From contig NZ_LMIV01000001.1 in NCBI RefSeq assembly GCF_001428865.1, forward strand, positions 1,229,964 to 1,293,963: a stretch of 64,000 nt of DNA, given 5' to 3'. The notes beneath the pieces are model-generated. The model saw nothing but the letters and a program-made list of their open reading frames with translations, searched no databases and was not told the origin of the DNA. This stretch comes from Sphingomonas sp. Root241. Its GTDB lineage: Bacteria; Pseudomonadota; Alphaproteobacteria; Sphingomonadales; Sphingomonadaceae. Below are positions 19,267 through 27,650 of the stretch, piece by piece (within the stretch, counting starts at the first letter, position 1; the number at the start of each line of letters is the position of its first letter). A program made the position numbers and the translations under genes.

Positions 19267-19465
19267 GACTTTACTCCTCTTGTTCGCGCCGTTTCCGGCG
19301 TTGAGACCTATCTAGGAGTCGCTTGTCGCAGCCTTGTCCCGGCCACCGGGCAAAATGGTCGCCATTTGTCGCGCGGACGTCTGGTTCGTTCAGGTTGCGA
19401 AGCGGACAGGCTTGCCCGCATTGCGCAACGGCACTAACCCGCGCGCCTTCACCAAGGAGAGGCAA

Positions 19466-20401
19466 ATGCGCGCGTTCATCTTCCCCGGGCAGGGCAGCCA
19501 GGCCGTTGGTATGGGCAGTGCGCTCGCCGCCGCCAGCCCGCATGCGCGCGAAATCTTCCAGGAAGTAGACGAGGCGCTCGGCCAGAAGCTGTCGAAGCTG
19601 ATGGCGGAAGGTCCCGAGGACCAGCTCACCCTCACCGCCAACGCCCAGCCCGCGATCATGGCCAATGCCATCGCCGTGCTGCGCGTACTCGAAAAGGACG
19701 GCGGCATCCGTCTGGGCGAGAAAGCCGATTTCGTCGCGGGCCACAGCCTCGGCGAATATACTGCGCTCTGCGCTGCCGGCGCCTTCGATCTCGCCACCAC
19801 CGCGCGGCTGCTGCGCACGCGCGGCGATGCGATGCAGGCGGCGGTGCCCGTCGGCGTCGGCGCGATGGCGGCATTGCTCGGCACCGATCTCGCCAAGGCA
19901 CAGTCGATCGCCGATGCCGCCGCGCAGGGCGAGATCTGCACCGTCGCCAACGATAATGATCCCGGCCAGGTGGTGATTTCGGGCCATCTCGGCGCGATCG
20001 AGCGCGCGCTGCCGCTCGCCAAGGAAATGGGCGCCAAGCGTGCGCTGTTGCTGCCGGTCTCGGCGCCGTTTCACTGCCTGCTGATGCAGCCCGCCGCCGA
20101 CGCGATGGAGGCCGCGCTCGCCGCAGTCGTGGTCCAGTCGCCGCTCGTTCCCGTCTATGCCAATGTCACCGCCGCGCCGGTCACCGATCCCGCGACGATC
20201 CGCACCTTGCTCGTCGAGCAGGTCACCGGGATGGTCCGCTGGCGCGAATCCGTGCTCGCGATGCAGGAGGCAGGGGTGACCGAGTTCGTCGAATTCGGCG
20301 GCAAGGTCCTCGCCGGCATGGTCAAACGCATCGCCCCCGACGCCACCACCACCAGCCTCGTCACCATGGACGACATCGAGGCGCTGGCGAAATCGTTGTG
20401 A
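19466..20401 (+). CDS. fabD: Malonyl-CoA:ACP transacylase
   Basis: FabD loads malonyl groups onto acyl carrier protein for fatty-acid elongation. The 311-residue enzyme shows FPGQGSQAVGMG at 5-16, the nucleophile elbow GHSLGEY (Ser about 93), the malonyl-binding Arg region in LLRTRGDAMQ and the catalytic His in APFHCLLM. The ATG at 19466 follows AAGGAGAGG; upstream in-frame starts are not conserved. It begins a rightward fatty-acid block with fabG, acpP and fabF, but a GxxExxY gene is wedged between fabD and fabG. Confidence 0.97.
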   Translation: MRAFIFPGQGSQAVGMGSALAAASPHAREIFQEVDEALGQKLSKLMAEGPEDQLTLTANAQPAIMANAIAVLRVLEKDGGIRLGEKADFVAGHSLGEYTALCAAGAFDLATTARLLRTRGDAMQAAVPVGVGAMAALLGTDLAKAQSIADAAAQGEICTVANDNDPGQVVISGHLGAIERALPLAKEMGAKRALLLPVSAPFHCLLMQPAADAMEAALAAVVVQSPLVPVYANVTAAPVTDPATIRTLLVEQVTGMVRWRESVLAMQEAGVTEFVEFGGKVLAGMVKRIAPDATTTSLVTMDDIEALAKSL

Positions 20402-20411
20402 AGAAGTAAGG

Positions 20412-20437
20412 TGGTTCACGCAAAGGCGCAAAGGCGC
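20412..20437 (+). repeat. Left 26-bp inverted repeat of the GxxExxY unit
   Basis: Matches the complement of 20829-20854 at 25 of 26 positions. It reads TGGTTCACGCAAAGGCGC followed by a second AAGGCGC-type unit, so the repeat itself is built of an 8-base period (CGCAAAGG). It ends four bases before the ATG of the enclosed gene. Confidence 0.95.
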
Positions 20438-20441
20438 GAAG

Positions 20442-20837
20442 ATGGATCGGCTTGAGGCAGCAGCATCCGATGTCGTCGATGCCGCGTTGATGCTGCATCG
20501 AGAGATCGGACCCGGTTTGCTCGAGAGCGTTTACGAAACCCTTCTGGCGGCGGAGCTCATCCGCCGCGGCCATTCGGTTTTGCGGCAGCAGCCGATCGAT
20601 TTCGAATTCAACGGCTTGCGTTTCGAAGGTGCATTTCGCGTTGACCTGCTCGTGAATGCTCGGCTCGTGGTTGAAATCAAGTCTGTCGAGCGCTTGAGCG
20701 GCGTCCATTCGAAACAGCTGCTTACGTATCTCAGACTTATGAAGCAGCCCCTTGGGCTGCTTATCAATTTTGGTGGCGAGACGCTTAAAGAGGGCCTCAA
20801 GCGCGTGGCCAACAACTACGTTCCCTTTGCGCCTTAG
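20442..20837 (+). CDS. GxxExxY protein (PD-(D/E)XK-like fold)
   Basis: A 131-residue member of the GxxExxY family, named for the motif seen here as GPGLLESVYE (about 23-32). The C-terminal half has the layout of a PD-(D/E)XK nuclease core: FRVDLLVNARLVVEIKSVE gives the Asp, then the Glu-x-Lys pair, and LLTYLRLMKQPLGLLINFG is a helix-strand typical of the fold. Nuclease activity has not been shown for the family as far as I know. The gene starts 4 bases after one 26-base inverted repeat and its stop codon lies inside the other, so gene and repeats form one unit of about 443 bases. It interrupts the fabD-fabG spacing and probably arrived as an insertion. Confidence 0.9.
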   Translation: MDRLEAAASDVVDAALMLHREIGPGLLESVYETLLAAELIRRGHSVLRQQPIDFEFNGLRFEGAFRVDLLVNARLVVEIKSVERLSGVHSKQLLTYLRLMKQPLGLLINFGGETLKEGLKRVANNYVPFAP

Positions 20838-20854
20838 CGCCTTTGCGTGAACCA
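20829..20854 (+). repeat. Right 26-bp inverted repeat of the GxxExxY unit
   Basis: Inverted copy of 20412-20437 with one mismatch. It contains the TAG stop of the GxxExxY gene and ends about 30 bases before fabG. I found no clear target-site duplication outside the pair. Confidence 0.95.
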
Positions 20855-20884
20855 TTTTCTTTTCTTAAGGATCGGAGCTCCGAA

Positions 20885-21622
20885 ATGTTCGACCTCACAG
20901 GTATGACCGCTCTCGTCACCGGCGCTTCGGGCGGGATCGGTTCCGCCATTGCCAAGGGCCTCGCCGCACAGGGCGCGCGGCTGGCGGTTTCCGGCTCGAA
21001 TGCCGAGAAGCTCGAGGCCTTCCGCGCCGAGCTCGGTGGCGATCACGTTGCACTGCCGTGTAACCTGTCCGACGGCGCCGCGGTCGACGCGCTCGTGCCC
21101 CAGGCGGTGGAAGCGCTCGGCAAGCTCGACATCCTCGTCAACAATGCCGGCGTCACCCGCGACAATCTCGCGATGCGGATGAAGGACGAGGAGTGGGACA
21201 CGGTGATCCGCGTCAACCTCGAAGCCGCATTCCGCCTGATGCGCGCCGCCGCCAAGCCGATGATGAAGGCGCGCTTCGGCCGGATGATCTCGATCACTTC
21301 GGTCGTCGGCGCGACCGGCAATCCGGGGCAGGCGAACTATGCCGCGTCCAAGGCCGGCCTGGTCGGCATGTCCAAGGCTCTCGCGCAAGAGCTCGCCAGC
21401 CGAAACATCACCGTAAACTGCGTGGCCCCCGGCTTCATCCGCTCGGCGATGACCGACGTGCTGCCCGAGGCGCAGAAGACCGCGCTGCTCACCCGCATCC
21501 CCGCGGGCGATCTCGGTACGGGCGAGGATATCGGCGCGGCGGTGGTCTATCTCGCCAGCAAGGAAGCGGGGTACGTCACCGGCCAGACCTTGCATGTGAA
21601 CGGCGGGATGGCGATGCTCTGA
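20885..21622 (+). CDS. fabG: 3-oxoacyl-ACP reductase
   Basis: FabG reduces 3-oxoacyl-ACP with NADPH in each round of fatty-acid elongation. The 245-residue SDR enzyme has the cofactor motif TGASGGIGSAIA (about 13-24), NNAG near 86, catalytic Ser in SITSVVG, YAASK (Tyr about 150, Lys 154) and the C-terminal GGMAML. The ATG at 20885 follows GGAGC; an in-frame start 42 bases upstream falls inside the neighbouring inverted repeat and is rejected. Position before acpP and fabF supports FabG over other SDRs. Confidence 0.95.
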   Translation: MFDLTGMTALVTGASGGIGSAIAKGLAAQGARLAVSGSNAEKLEAFRAELGGDHVALPCNLSDGAAVDALVPQAVEALGKLDILVNNAGVTRDNLAMRMKDEEWDTVIRVNLEAAFRLMRAAAKPMMKARFGRMISITSVVGATGNPGQANYAASKAGLVGMSKALAQELASRNITVNCVAPGFIRSAMTDVLPEAQKTALLTRIPAGDLGTGEDIGAAVVYLASKEAGYVTGQTLHVNGGMAML

Positions 21623-21645
21623 GCCCCGGGGCTGGAGTGACCATC

Positions 21646-22173
21646 ATGCGTATCCTCGCAACTGCCGCGCTGCTGGCGCTCGCGGCACCTGCGCACGCTG
21701 CCGATCTCGCGACGATCGATTGCGTCGCGGGGAAACTGAGCCCCGTCGTCACTGCGAAGCTCCACGCCGACGTCTCGCGCAACATGGCCGAGAGCGGCAA
21801 GCGGCCGAGCTACGATCCGGCGGTCGGCGGCAGCATCGCCAGCGCCGCCGCGGCGTGCGGGCTCGAGCATAATTGGTCCGAAGCGGCGATAAAGGCCGCG
21901 CGGATTTATACGCTCGCCAGGCTCGGCATGCCGGTCGCCCAGCGCGTCATCGGCGAGCGTGGGTTCGACGCCGCGGCGCTGGAGGATCAGTTCCAGACAT
22001 TGCCCGAAGAGGCGCGCAATCGTCCGCTCACGCCGGCGGAGAACCAAGAGTTGGTCAAGGGATCGGTGACCGAGGAAGCGAAGCAGACCCGCGAGAATGC
22101 CGAGCTGCTGGCCGAATATTTCGCCTTCCTCAGCACGATCCAATATGCGAGCTTCGCTTTTTCGCAGGCGTGA
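21646..22173 (+). CDS. Secreted hypothetical protein in the fab cluster
   Basis: A 175-residue protein with a signal peptide at 1-18 (RILATAALLALAAPAHA-A). The mature part is mostly helical, with two cysteines (C25 and C65 region) that may pair and a conserved-looking AAGLARLG-type middle (IYTLARLGMPVAQRVIGERG). I do not recognise the family. The ATG at 21646 follows CTGGAG, 23 bases after the fabG stop, so it is likely co-transcribed. An exported protein between fabG and acpP is odd; whether it has to do with lipids is unknown. Confidence 0.65.
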   Translation: MRILATAALLALAAPAHAADLATIDCVAGKLSPVVTAKLHADVSRNMAESGKRPSYDPAVGGSIASAAAACGLEHNWSEAAIKAARIYTLARLGMPVAQRVIGERGFDAAALEDQFQTLPEEARNRPLTPAENQELVKGSVTEEAKQTRENAELLAEYFAFLSTIQYASFAFSQA

Positions 22174-22272
22174 AGCTTGCGGTGCGGGGGTGTCCCCCCT
22201 TGCAACCGCACCCCCGGCATTCTAGGTGCGTTCACACAGAATTCAGAGCCCAGACAAAGGAAAACAGGGACT

Positions 22273-22521
22273 ATGGCCAACCAGGAAGAGATCACCCAGC
22301 GCGTTGCCGCGCTCGTCGTCGACCATCTGGGCGTCGATGCCGGCGAAGTGAAGCCCGAAGCGAGCTTCATCGACGATCTGGGTGCGGACAGCCTCGACAT
22401 CGTCGAGCTGGTCATGGCGTTCGAGGAGGAATTCGGCGTCGAGATCCCCGACGACGCGGCCGAGAAGATCACCACGGTCGGCGATGCGGTCTCGTACATC
22501 AGCGAGCACCAGGAAGGCTGA
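22273..22521 (+). CDS. acpP: Acyl carrier protein
   Basis: ACP carries growing acyl chains on a 4'-phosphopantetheine arm. The 82-residue acidic protein has the attachment motif [12 protein letters not shown] with Ser40. It begins [20 protein letters not shown], close to the usual 78-residue form. Spacing of 99 bases from the preceding gene, with a likely own promoter region, fits the high expression expected for acpP. fabF follows after 138 bases. Confidence 0.98.
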   Translation: MANQEEITQRVAALVVDHLGVDAGEVKPEASFIDDLGADSLDIVELVMAFEEEFGVEIPDDAAEKITTVGDAVSYISEHQEG

Positions 22522-22659
22522 TCGCCCTCCGGCGACCTGCCCGGATGGGCCGGCACTGCCATATAGCGGCTTCCCGTCCGGGCTCGAAAGAGAGGGCGGG
22601 GAGCCGTTTCGTTTTACGGGATTTGATCCCGATGAGAGAAGTTTGACGGAGAGAATGCC

Positions 22660-23919
22660 ATGCGCCGCGTAGTCGTAACCGGCCTTGGGCTCGTCACCCC
22701 GCTGGGTGCCGATGTCGAGACGGCCTGGAAGAACATCATCGCTGCCAAGTCCGGCGCGGCCACGATCACGCGCTTCGACGCGACCGACTTCCACAGCAAT
22801 TACGCGTGCGAGGTGAAGTCCGTCGATCACGAATACGGCTTTGATCCGGGCAAGCGCGTCGATCACAAGGTCCAGCGCCAGGTCGATCCGTTCATCGTCT
22901 TCGGCATCGATGCCGCCGGCCAGGCGATCGAAGATGCCGGCCTGCTCGACATGGACGAGGAAACGCGATTCCGCGCCGGTTGCTCGATCGGTTCGGGCAT
23001 CGGCGGTCTTCCGGGCATCGAGAGCGAATCGCTGGTACTCGCCGAAAAGGGGCCGAAGCGCGTCTCGCCGCACTTCGTCCATGGCCGCCTGATCAATCTG
23101 ATCTCGGGTCAGGTTTCGATCAAATACGGGCTGATGGGCCCCAACCACGCGGTGGTTACTGCCTGCTCGACTGGCGCGCATTCGATCGGCGACGCAGCGC
23201 GGATGATCGCGATGGACGATGCGGACATCATGCTCGCGGGCGGCGCCGAGGGCGCGATCTGCCCGATCGGCATCGCCGGCTTCGGCCAGGCGCGCGCGCT
23301 TTCGACTGGTTTTCGCGACGATCCCACAAAGGGCAGCCGGCCCTGGGACCAGGATCGCGACGGCTTCGTGATGGGCGAGGGGGCCGGCGTTCTGGTGCTC
23401 GAGGAATATGAACACGCCAAGAAGCGCGGCGCCAAGATCTATGCCGAGGTCATCGGCTATGGCCTGTCGGGCGACGCATATCACGTCACTGCGCCGCATC
23501 CCGAAGGTTCGGGTGCGTTCCGTTCGATGCAGATGGCGATGAAGAAGTCGGGGCTCGACCTAGGCGATATCGATTACATCAACGCCCACGGCACTTCGAC
23601 GCCGCTCGGCGACGAGCTCGAGCTGGGCGCGGTTCGCCGCCTGTTCGGCAACAACATCGCGACGCTGTCGATGAGCTCGACCAAATCGGCGATCGGCCAT
23701 CTGCTCGGCGGCGCCGGCGCAGTGGAGTCGATCTTCTGCATCCTCGCGATGCGCGATCAGGTCGCCCCGCCGACGCTCAACCTCGACAATCCGAGCGAGA
23801 ATTGCGCCGGTGTCGACCTCGTCCCGCACAAGGCCAAGGAGCGCAAGATCAAGGCCGTGCTCAACAACAGCTTCGGCTTCGGCGGCACCAATGCCAGCCT
23901 GGTCATGAAAGCTGTCTGA
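22660..23919 (+). CDS. fabF: 3-oxoacyl-ACP synthase II
   Basis: FabF condenses malonyl-ACP with acyl-ACP. The 419-residue enzyme has the catalytic Cys in VVTACSTGAHSIGDA (about 168), His in NAHGTSTPLGD (about 308) and His in KSAIGHLLGGAGAVE (about 345), plus the C-terminal NNSFGFGGTNASL. Length and order after acpP are typical. The start ATG at 22660 follows a weak AGAGAA site. Confidence 0.97.
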   Translation: MRRVVVTGLGLVTPLGADVETAWKNIIAAKSGAATITRFDATDFHSNYACEVKSVDHEYGFDPGKRVDHKVQRQVDPFIVFGIDAAGQAIEDAGLLDMDEETRFRAGCSIGSGIGGLPGIESESLVLAEKGPKRVSPHFVHGRLINLISGQVSIKYGLMGPNHAVVTACSTGAHSIGDAARMIAMDDADIMLAGGAEGAICPIGIAGFGQARALSTGFRDDPTKGSRPWDQDRDGFVMGEGAGVLVLEEYEHAKKRGAKIYAEVIGYGLSGDAYHVTAPHPEGSGAFRSMQMAMKKSGLDLGDIDYINAHGTSTPLGDELELGAVRRLFGNNIATLSMSSTKSAIGHLLGGAGAVESIFCILAMRDQVAPPTLNLDNPSENCAGVDLVPHKAKERKIKAVLNNSFGFGGTNASLVMKAV

Positions 23920-23923
23920 GACG

Positions 23924-24910
23924 GTGCCTCCGCGTCGTCCGCGGCGGGCCGGCGGCTGTGCGATCCTCGTCGTCCTGCTCCTCGTGGCGGCGATCGGGCT
24001 CGGCGTGCTACAGCTGTGGGCGGGCAGCGGCCCTTCTCCGGCGAACATGTCCGTGCTGATCCCGCAGGGCGCGACGCTCAGCCAGGCGGCGACCGAGCTG
24101 GAGAAAGCGGGCGCGATCCGCTCGGCGCGACAGTTCGTGGTGCTCGCGCGGGTCTTCGGCGGCGGCAGGCAGATCAAGGCAGGCGAATATCGCCTGCTCG
24201 CGGGCGAGAGCCAGTCGGACATCCTCAAAGATCTGCAGGGCGGCAAGACGCTCCAGCGCAAGATCACCGTCGCCGAAGGCGTGCCGTCGATTCTCGTACA
24301 CGAGGCGCTGATGAAGGCCGACGGGCTCAGCGGCCCGGTCGCGGTGCCGGCCGAGGGAAGCGTGCTGCCCGATACCTATGCCTATAATCGCGGGGAGACC
24401 CGCGCTGCGGTGTTGGCCCGCATGCAGAAGGCGATGACCGAGTATCTCGCTAAAGCGTGGGTGCGGCGGAAGCCGGGGATCGCGGTATCGACTCCGGCAC
24501 AGGCGCTGACACTCGCCTCGATCGTCGAGAAGGAGACCGGCAAACCCGAGGAGCGACGGACGGTCGCCGCGGTCTATTCGAACCGGCTGCGCGTCGGGAT
24601 GCCGCTTCAGGCCGATCCGACGATCATCTACCCCATCACCAGAGGCAAACCGCTGGGCCGTCGCATCCTCGCGTCGGAGCGCGACGCCAAGAACGCGTAC
24701 AACACCTATTCGATGACTGGCCTTCCGGTCGGGCCGATCGCCAATCCAGGGCGCGAGTCGATCGACGCGGTGCTCGATCCAGCCCAGTCGAGCGCACTCT
24801 ATTTCGTCGCCGACGGCACCGGCGGCCATGTGTTCGCCGACACGCTCGAACAGCACAACGCCAACGTCCAGAAATGGTATGCCCTGCGCAGAGCGCGCGG
24901 GGAGATGTAG
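23924..24910 (+). CDS. mltG: Endolytic murein transglycosylase MltG
   Basis: MltG cleaves nascent glycan strands at the membrane and helps set their length. The 328-residue protein has a membrane anchor at about 10-32 (AILVVLLLVAAIGLGVLQLW), a LysM-like region near 40-110 and the YceG catalytic domain, with LASIVEKETGKPEERRTVAAVYSNRLRVGMPLQ (catalytic Glu about 206), YNTYSMTGLPVGPIANPG and a C-terminal YFVADGTGGH. The GTG at 23924 comes 4 bases after the fabF stop. The fabF-mltG pairing is common in proteobacteria. Confidence 0.95.
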   Translation: MPPRRPRRAGGCAILVVLLLVAAIGLGVLQLWAGSGPSPANMSVLIPQGATLSQAATELEKAGAIRSARQFVVLARVFGGGRQIKAGEYRLLAGESQSDILKDLQGGKTLQRKITVAEGVPSILVHEALMKADGLSGPVAVPAEGSVLPDTYAYNRGETRAAVLARMQKAMTEYLAKAWVRRKPGIAVSTPAQALTLASIVEKETGKPEERRTVAAVYSNRLRVGMPLQADPTIIYPITRGKPLGRRILASERDAKNAYNTYSMTGLPVGPIANPGRESIDAVLDPAQSSALYFVADGTGGHVFADTLEQHNANVQKWYALRRARGEM

Positions 24911-24942
24911 GCGCGCCACGCGTCGCGGCGCGCCCTCGGTGG

Positions 24943-25551
24943 TCAGTAAGCGGCGGTGAAGCGGGCGCGGCTGTGGCGGTGCTGCTCCAGCTCGTCGACC
25001 ATTGCGATGGCGTAATCGGCGAAGCTGATCTTGCTTTCCCCGTTCGCGTCGGTGACGAGCTGGTCGGTGCCGCGGCGATAAGTGCCGAGACGCGGGCCTT
25101 CGAAGATCAGAGCAGCGGGCGAGAAGAAGGTCCAGTCGATCTCCGTTTCTGCGCGAAGGGCTTCGAGGAAGGCAATGCCGCCGAGCGCCGCGCCTTTCCA
25201 CTCTTCCGGGAAGGCAGGGTCGTCGATCACGCGCCTGCCGGGGGCGACCTCGAGACTGGCGGCGCCGCCGGTGACGAGCAGGCGCGGCACACCGGCTTCG
25301 CGCAACGCCGCGAGCAGCGTGGCGGCCGGGACATCGGAGTGCAGCGCGCTGATGACGGCGTCGGTTCCGCGGATCAGCCCGGCTAGCGCGGCGGGGGAGG
25401 CGGCATCACCCGCGCTGGGCGTGACACCCGGCAGTTGCGGAATCGCCTTGGGTTTGCGGGCGATCGCGATCACCTCATGGCCACGTGCCGCCAGTTCCCT
25501 GGTGATCTCCGAGCCTGCGCGTCCGCTCGCGCCCAGAACCGCTACTTTCAT
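24943..25551 (-). CDS. NAD(P)H-binding (NmrA/YwnB-like) protein
   Basis: A 202-residue Rossmann-fold protein of the atypical SDR group that includes NmrA-like and YwnB-like proteins. The cofactor loop is VAVLGASGRAGSEITRE (3-19), followed by IARKPKA, where Arg would select NADP(H). There is no YxxxK catalytic pair, so it may be a reductase of another type or a redox sensor. It is divergent from an HxlR regulator, an arrangement usual for HxlR targets that respond to quinones or electrophiles. The ATG at 25551 starts the conserved fold; an upstream in-frame start is rejected. Confidence 0.83.
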   Translation of the reverse strand: MKVAVLGASGRAGSEITRELAARGHEVIAIARKPKAIPQLPGVTPSAGDAASPAALAGLIRGTDAVISALHSDVPAATLLAALREAGVPRLLVTGGAASLEVAPGRRVIDDPAFPEEWKGAALGGIAFLEALRAETEIDWTFFSPAALIFEGPRLGTYRRGTDQLVTDANGESKISFADYAIAMVDELEQHRHSRARFTAAY

Positions 25552-25580
25552 GTCCGATTTCCTTTCATGGTTTCTAACAG

Positions 25581-25596
25581 ATACCAAGTCGAGTAT
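25581..25596. promoter_or_regulatory. Possible HxlR operator
   Basis: An inverted repeat ATAC-N8-GTAT lies in the 56-base gap between the two divergent genes, where an autoregulating HxlR protein would be expected to bind. The arms are short, so this is a suggestion only. Confidence 0.25.
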
Positions 25597-25607
25597 GGAT
25601 ATCGGTC

Positions 25608-26015
25608 ATGCAAGAAGGCACTTTGACGATAGATAGTTTCCCCGAGGGAACCGGCGCGCGCGGCGATGTCTATGCGGCGAACTGTCCGACTCGCAAGCTG
25701 CTGGATCGTATCGCCGACAAGTGGAGCGTGCTGATCTTGCTGCTGCTGGGGCAGGAGGCGATGCGCTTCAACATGCTCAGGCGGCGGACCGATGGCATAT
25801 CGCAGAAGATGCTCAGCCAGACGCTGCGGTCGCTGGAGCGCGACGGGCTGGTCAGCCGCGCGGTGGTGGCGACGGTGCCTGTGACCGTCACCTATGCGAT
25901 CACGCCGCTCGGCCGCGGGTTGCTCGGATCGCTGCAGTCGATGATCGACTGGGCCGAAACCCATATGGAGAACGTAGCCACAGCCCAGCGCGCCTATGAC
26001 GACGCGCTGAACTGA
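25608..26015 (+). CDS. HxlR-family transcriptional regulator
   Basis: A 135-residue winged-helix protein of the HxlR (MarR-like) family. The family opening NCPTRKLLDRIADKWSVLIL is at about 25-44, with Cys26 in the position that senses thiol-reactive compounds in YodB/HypR-type members. The recognition region is FNMLRRRTDGISQKMLSQTLRSLERDGL, and the wing ends in VTYAITPLGRGL. It is divergent from the NAD(P)H-binding gene and most likely represses it and itself. The inducer cannot be read from sequence. Confidence 0.9.
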   Translation: MQEGTLTIDSFPEGTGARGDVYAANCPTRKLLDRIADKWSVLILLLLGQEAMRFNMLRRRTDGISQKMLSQTLRSLERDGLVSRAVVATVPVTVTYAITPLGRGLLGSLQSMIDWAETHMENVATAQRAYDDALN

Positions 26016-26024
26016 ACCAGATCG

Positions 26025-26639
26025 TCAGCGCGCGAGGCCGGCCGCCTGGCGGGCGAGTTGTTCGACTTCCGCGTCGCTCGCGCCCTTTGGCGTGACCCAG
26101 CTGCCGCCGACGCAGAGCACGGGATCGAATGCCAGCCACTCGGGCGCAGTCGCGAGGCTCACACCGCCGGTCGGGCAGAATTTCGCCTGATAGAAGGGCG
26201 CCGCCAATGCCTTGAGCGCCTTCAGTCCGCCCGAGGTCTCGGCTGGGAAGAACTTGAAGTGCGTCAGCCCGAGATCGAGCCCGCGCATGATGTCGCCTGC
26301 ATTCGCAATGCCCGGCAAAAAGGGCACGCCGCTCGCGACGATCGGCTCGCCGAGACGCTCCGTCAGCCCCGGCGAGACGATGAACTCGACATCCGCATCC
26401 ATTACCTGCTTGAACTGCTCGGTGTTGACCACGGTGCCGGCGCCGACGATCGCGCCTTCGACCTTCTTCATCTCCGCGATCGCCTCGATCGCCGCGCCGG
26501 TGCGCAGCGTCACTTCGAGCACGCGCAGTCCGCCTTTGACCAGCGCTTCGGCGAGCGGGCGGGCCTGCGCCGCGTCGTCGATCACCAGCACCGGGATCAC
26601 CGGGGCCGTGCGCATGATGTCCTGGATCGTCGTCGTCAA
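26025..26639 (-). CDS. eda: KDPG aldolase (Entner-Doudoroff)
   Basis: Eda splits 2-dehydro-3-deoxy-6-phosphogluconate into pyruvate and glyceraldehyde 3-phosphate. The 204-residue protein has the conserved EVTLRT (catalytic Glu about 42), GAGTVVN, FIVSPG and the Schiff-base Lys in THFKFFPAE (about 130), with CPTGGVS near the phosphate site. Its ATG overlaps the glk stop by four bases (ATGA). It is the last gene of the leftward zwf-pgl-edd-glk-eda series. Confidence 0.97.
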   Translation of the reverse strand: MTTTIQDIMRTAPVIPVLVIDDAAQARPLAEALVKGGLRVLEVTLRTGAAIEAIAEMKKVEGAIVGAGTVVNTEQFKQVMDADVEFIVSPGLTERLGEPIVASGVPFLPGIANAGDIMRGLDLGLTHFKFFPAETSGGLKALKALAAPFYQAKFCPTGGVSLATAPEWLAFDPVLCVGGSWVTPKGASDAEVEQLARQAAGLAR

Positions 26640-27604
26640 AGTGCGTGCTCCTGGGCGAAGGCCGCCGCGGCGCCGTAAAGGCCCGGCTGCGGATGCGTGA
26701 TCAGCTTGACGGGGATCGACGCCATCAGGTTCCGGAACCGGCCCTTGGCAACGAAGCGCTCGCCGAAGCCCGATTGCAGCAAATGGTCCTTGAGACGCAA
26801 GCCCAGACCGCCGGCGATCACGACTCCCGTAGGTCCGTGCGTCAGCGCGAGGTCGCCCGCGACTGCGCCCAGACTGAGGCAGAAACGGTCGAGCGCGGCG
26901 ACCGCGAGACTGTCCTCGCCTTCGAAAGCCAGTTCCCAGATCTTCTTGTCGTTATGGCGCGGCACCGGCCGCTTCTCGAGCTCGGCCAGCGTCTCGTAGA
27001 TCGCGACGATCGCGGGGCCGGCGACGATCCGCTCGGTAGACACGCGGTTATATTCGCGCCGCAGCCGCTTGACGAAGGCGTCCTCGATTGGATCGAGCGG
27101 TGTGAAATCGACATGCCCGCCCTCGGTCGCGATGATGTCGTAGCCGCCCTTGTGGCGGAAAACCTGCGCGACGCCCAGCCCGGTGCCGGGCCCGCACACG
27201 GTGATCGATCCGCGCTCGGGCAGCGGCATCTCGGGCCCGCACAAATGCAGGAAATCCGCATCGCCGAGCTGTGCGACGGCATGGCCGATCGCCGCGAAAT
27301 CGTTGACCATCGTCCAGGTCTGGGCACCCAGCCGTTCCGGGATCAGCGCAGGGCGTATGATCCACGGATTGTTGGTGAGCTTGATCACCTCGCCGCCGAC
27401 GGGGGAGGCGACTGCGATCGCTGCCGCCCTGGGCAAGGGGCGCCCGAGCGTTTCGCCGAACGCCTGCCAGGCGAGCTGCAGGCTCGGATGCTCGGCGACC
27501 TTCTGGGTCACCGGCTCGCTGATCGAGACGACGCGACCCTCAGCTACTTCGGCAACCGCGAAGCGGGCGTGGGTCCCTCCGATATCGACCGTGACGACTT
27601 CCAT
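26636..27604 (-). CDS. glk: Glucokinase
   Basis: Glk phosphorylates glucose with ATP to feed the Entner-Doudoroff pathway. The 322-residue enzyme belongs to the bacterial glucokinase (Glk, not ROK) group: DIGGTHARFAVAEV at 7-20 (ATP site), MVNDFAAIGHA with the catalytic Asp near 101, CGPGTGLGVAQV and TEGGHVDFTP for glucose binding. It overlaps eda. The 97-base gap to edd holds a likely operator, so glk-eda may have its own promoter. Confidence 0.96.
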   Translation of the reverse strand: MEVVTVDIGGTHARFAVAEVAEGRVVSISEPVTQKVAEHPSLQLAWQAFGETLGRPLPRAAAIAVASPVGGEVIKLTNNPWIIRPALIPERLGAQTWTMVNDFAAIGHAVAQLGDADFLHLCGPEMPLPERGSITVCGPGTGLGVAQVFRHKGGYDIIATEGGHVDFTPLDPIEDAFVKRLRREYNRVSTERIVAGPAIVAIYETLAELEKRPVPRHNDKKIWELAFEGEDSLAVAALDRFCLSLGAVAGDLALTHGPTGVVIAGGLGLRLKDHLLQSGFGERFVAKGRFRNLMASIPVKLITHPQPGLYGAAAAFAQEHAL

Positions 27605-27636
27605 GCCTTCTCCCTGAACCTCTCATGCCCGTCGCC

Positions 27637-27650
27637 TGTCAACGTTGGCA
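27637..27650. promoter_or_regulatory. LacI-type operator upstream of glk-eda
   Basis: TGTCAACGTTGGCA is a 14-base palindrome around a central CG with one mismatched pair. That is the shape bound by LacI/GalR-family regulators. It lies 33 bases upstream of the glk start, in the only sizeable gap of the operon. No LacI gene is present in the window. Confidence 0.45.

Noticed and set aside
20402..20884. Insertion sequence between fabD and fabG
   Set aside because: There are inverted repeats, but no transposase and no target duplication, so it is not called a standard insertion sequence.
25608..26015. MarR regulator instead of HxlR
   Set aside because: The NCPTRKLLDRIADKWSVLIL opening is specific to the HxlR group.
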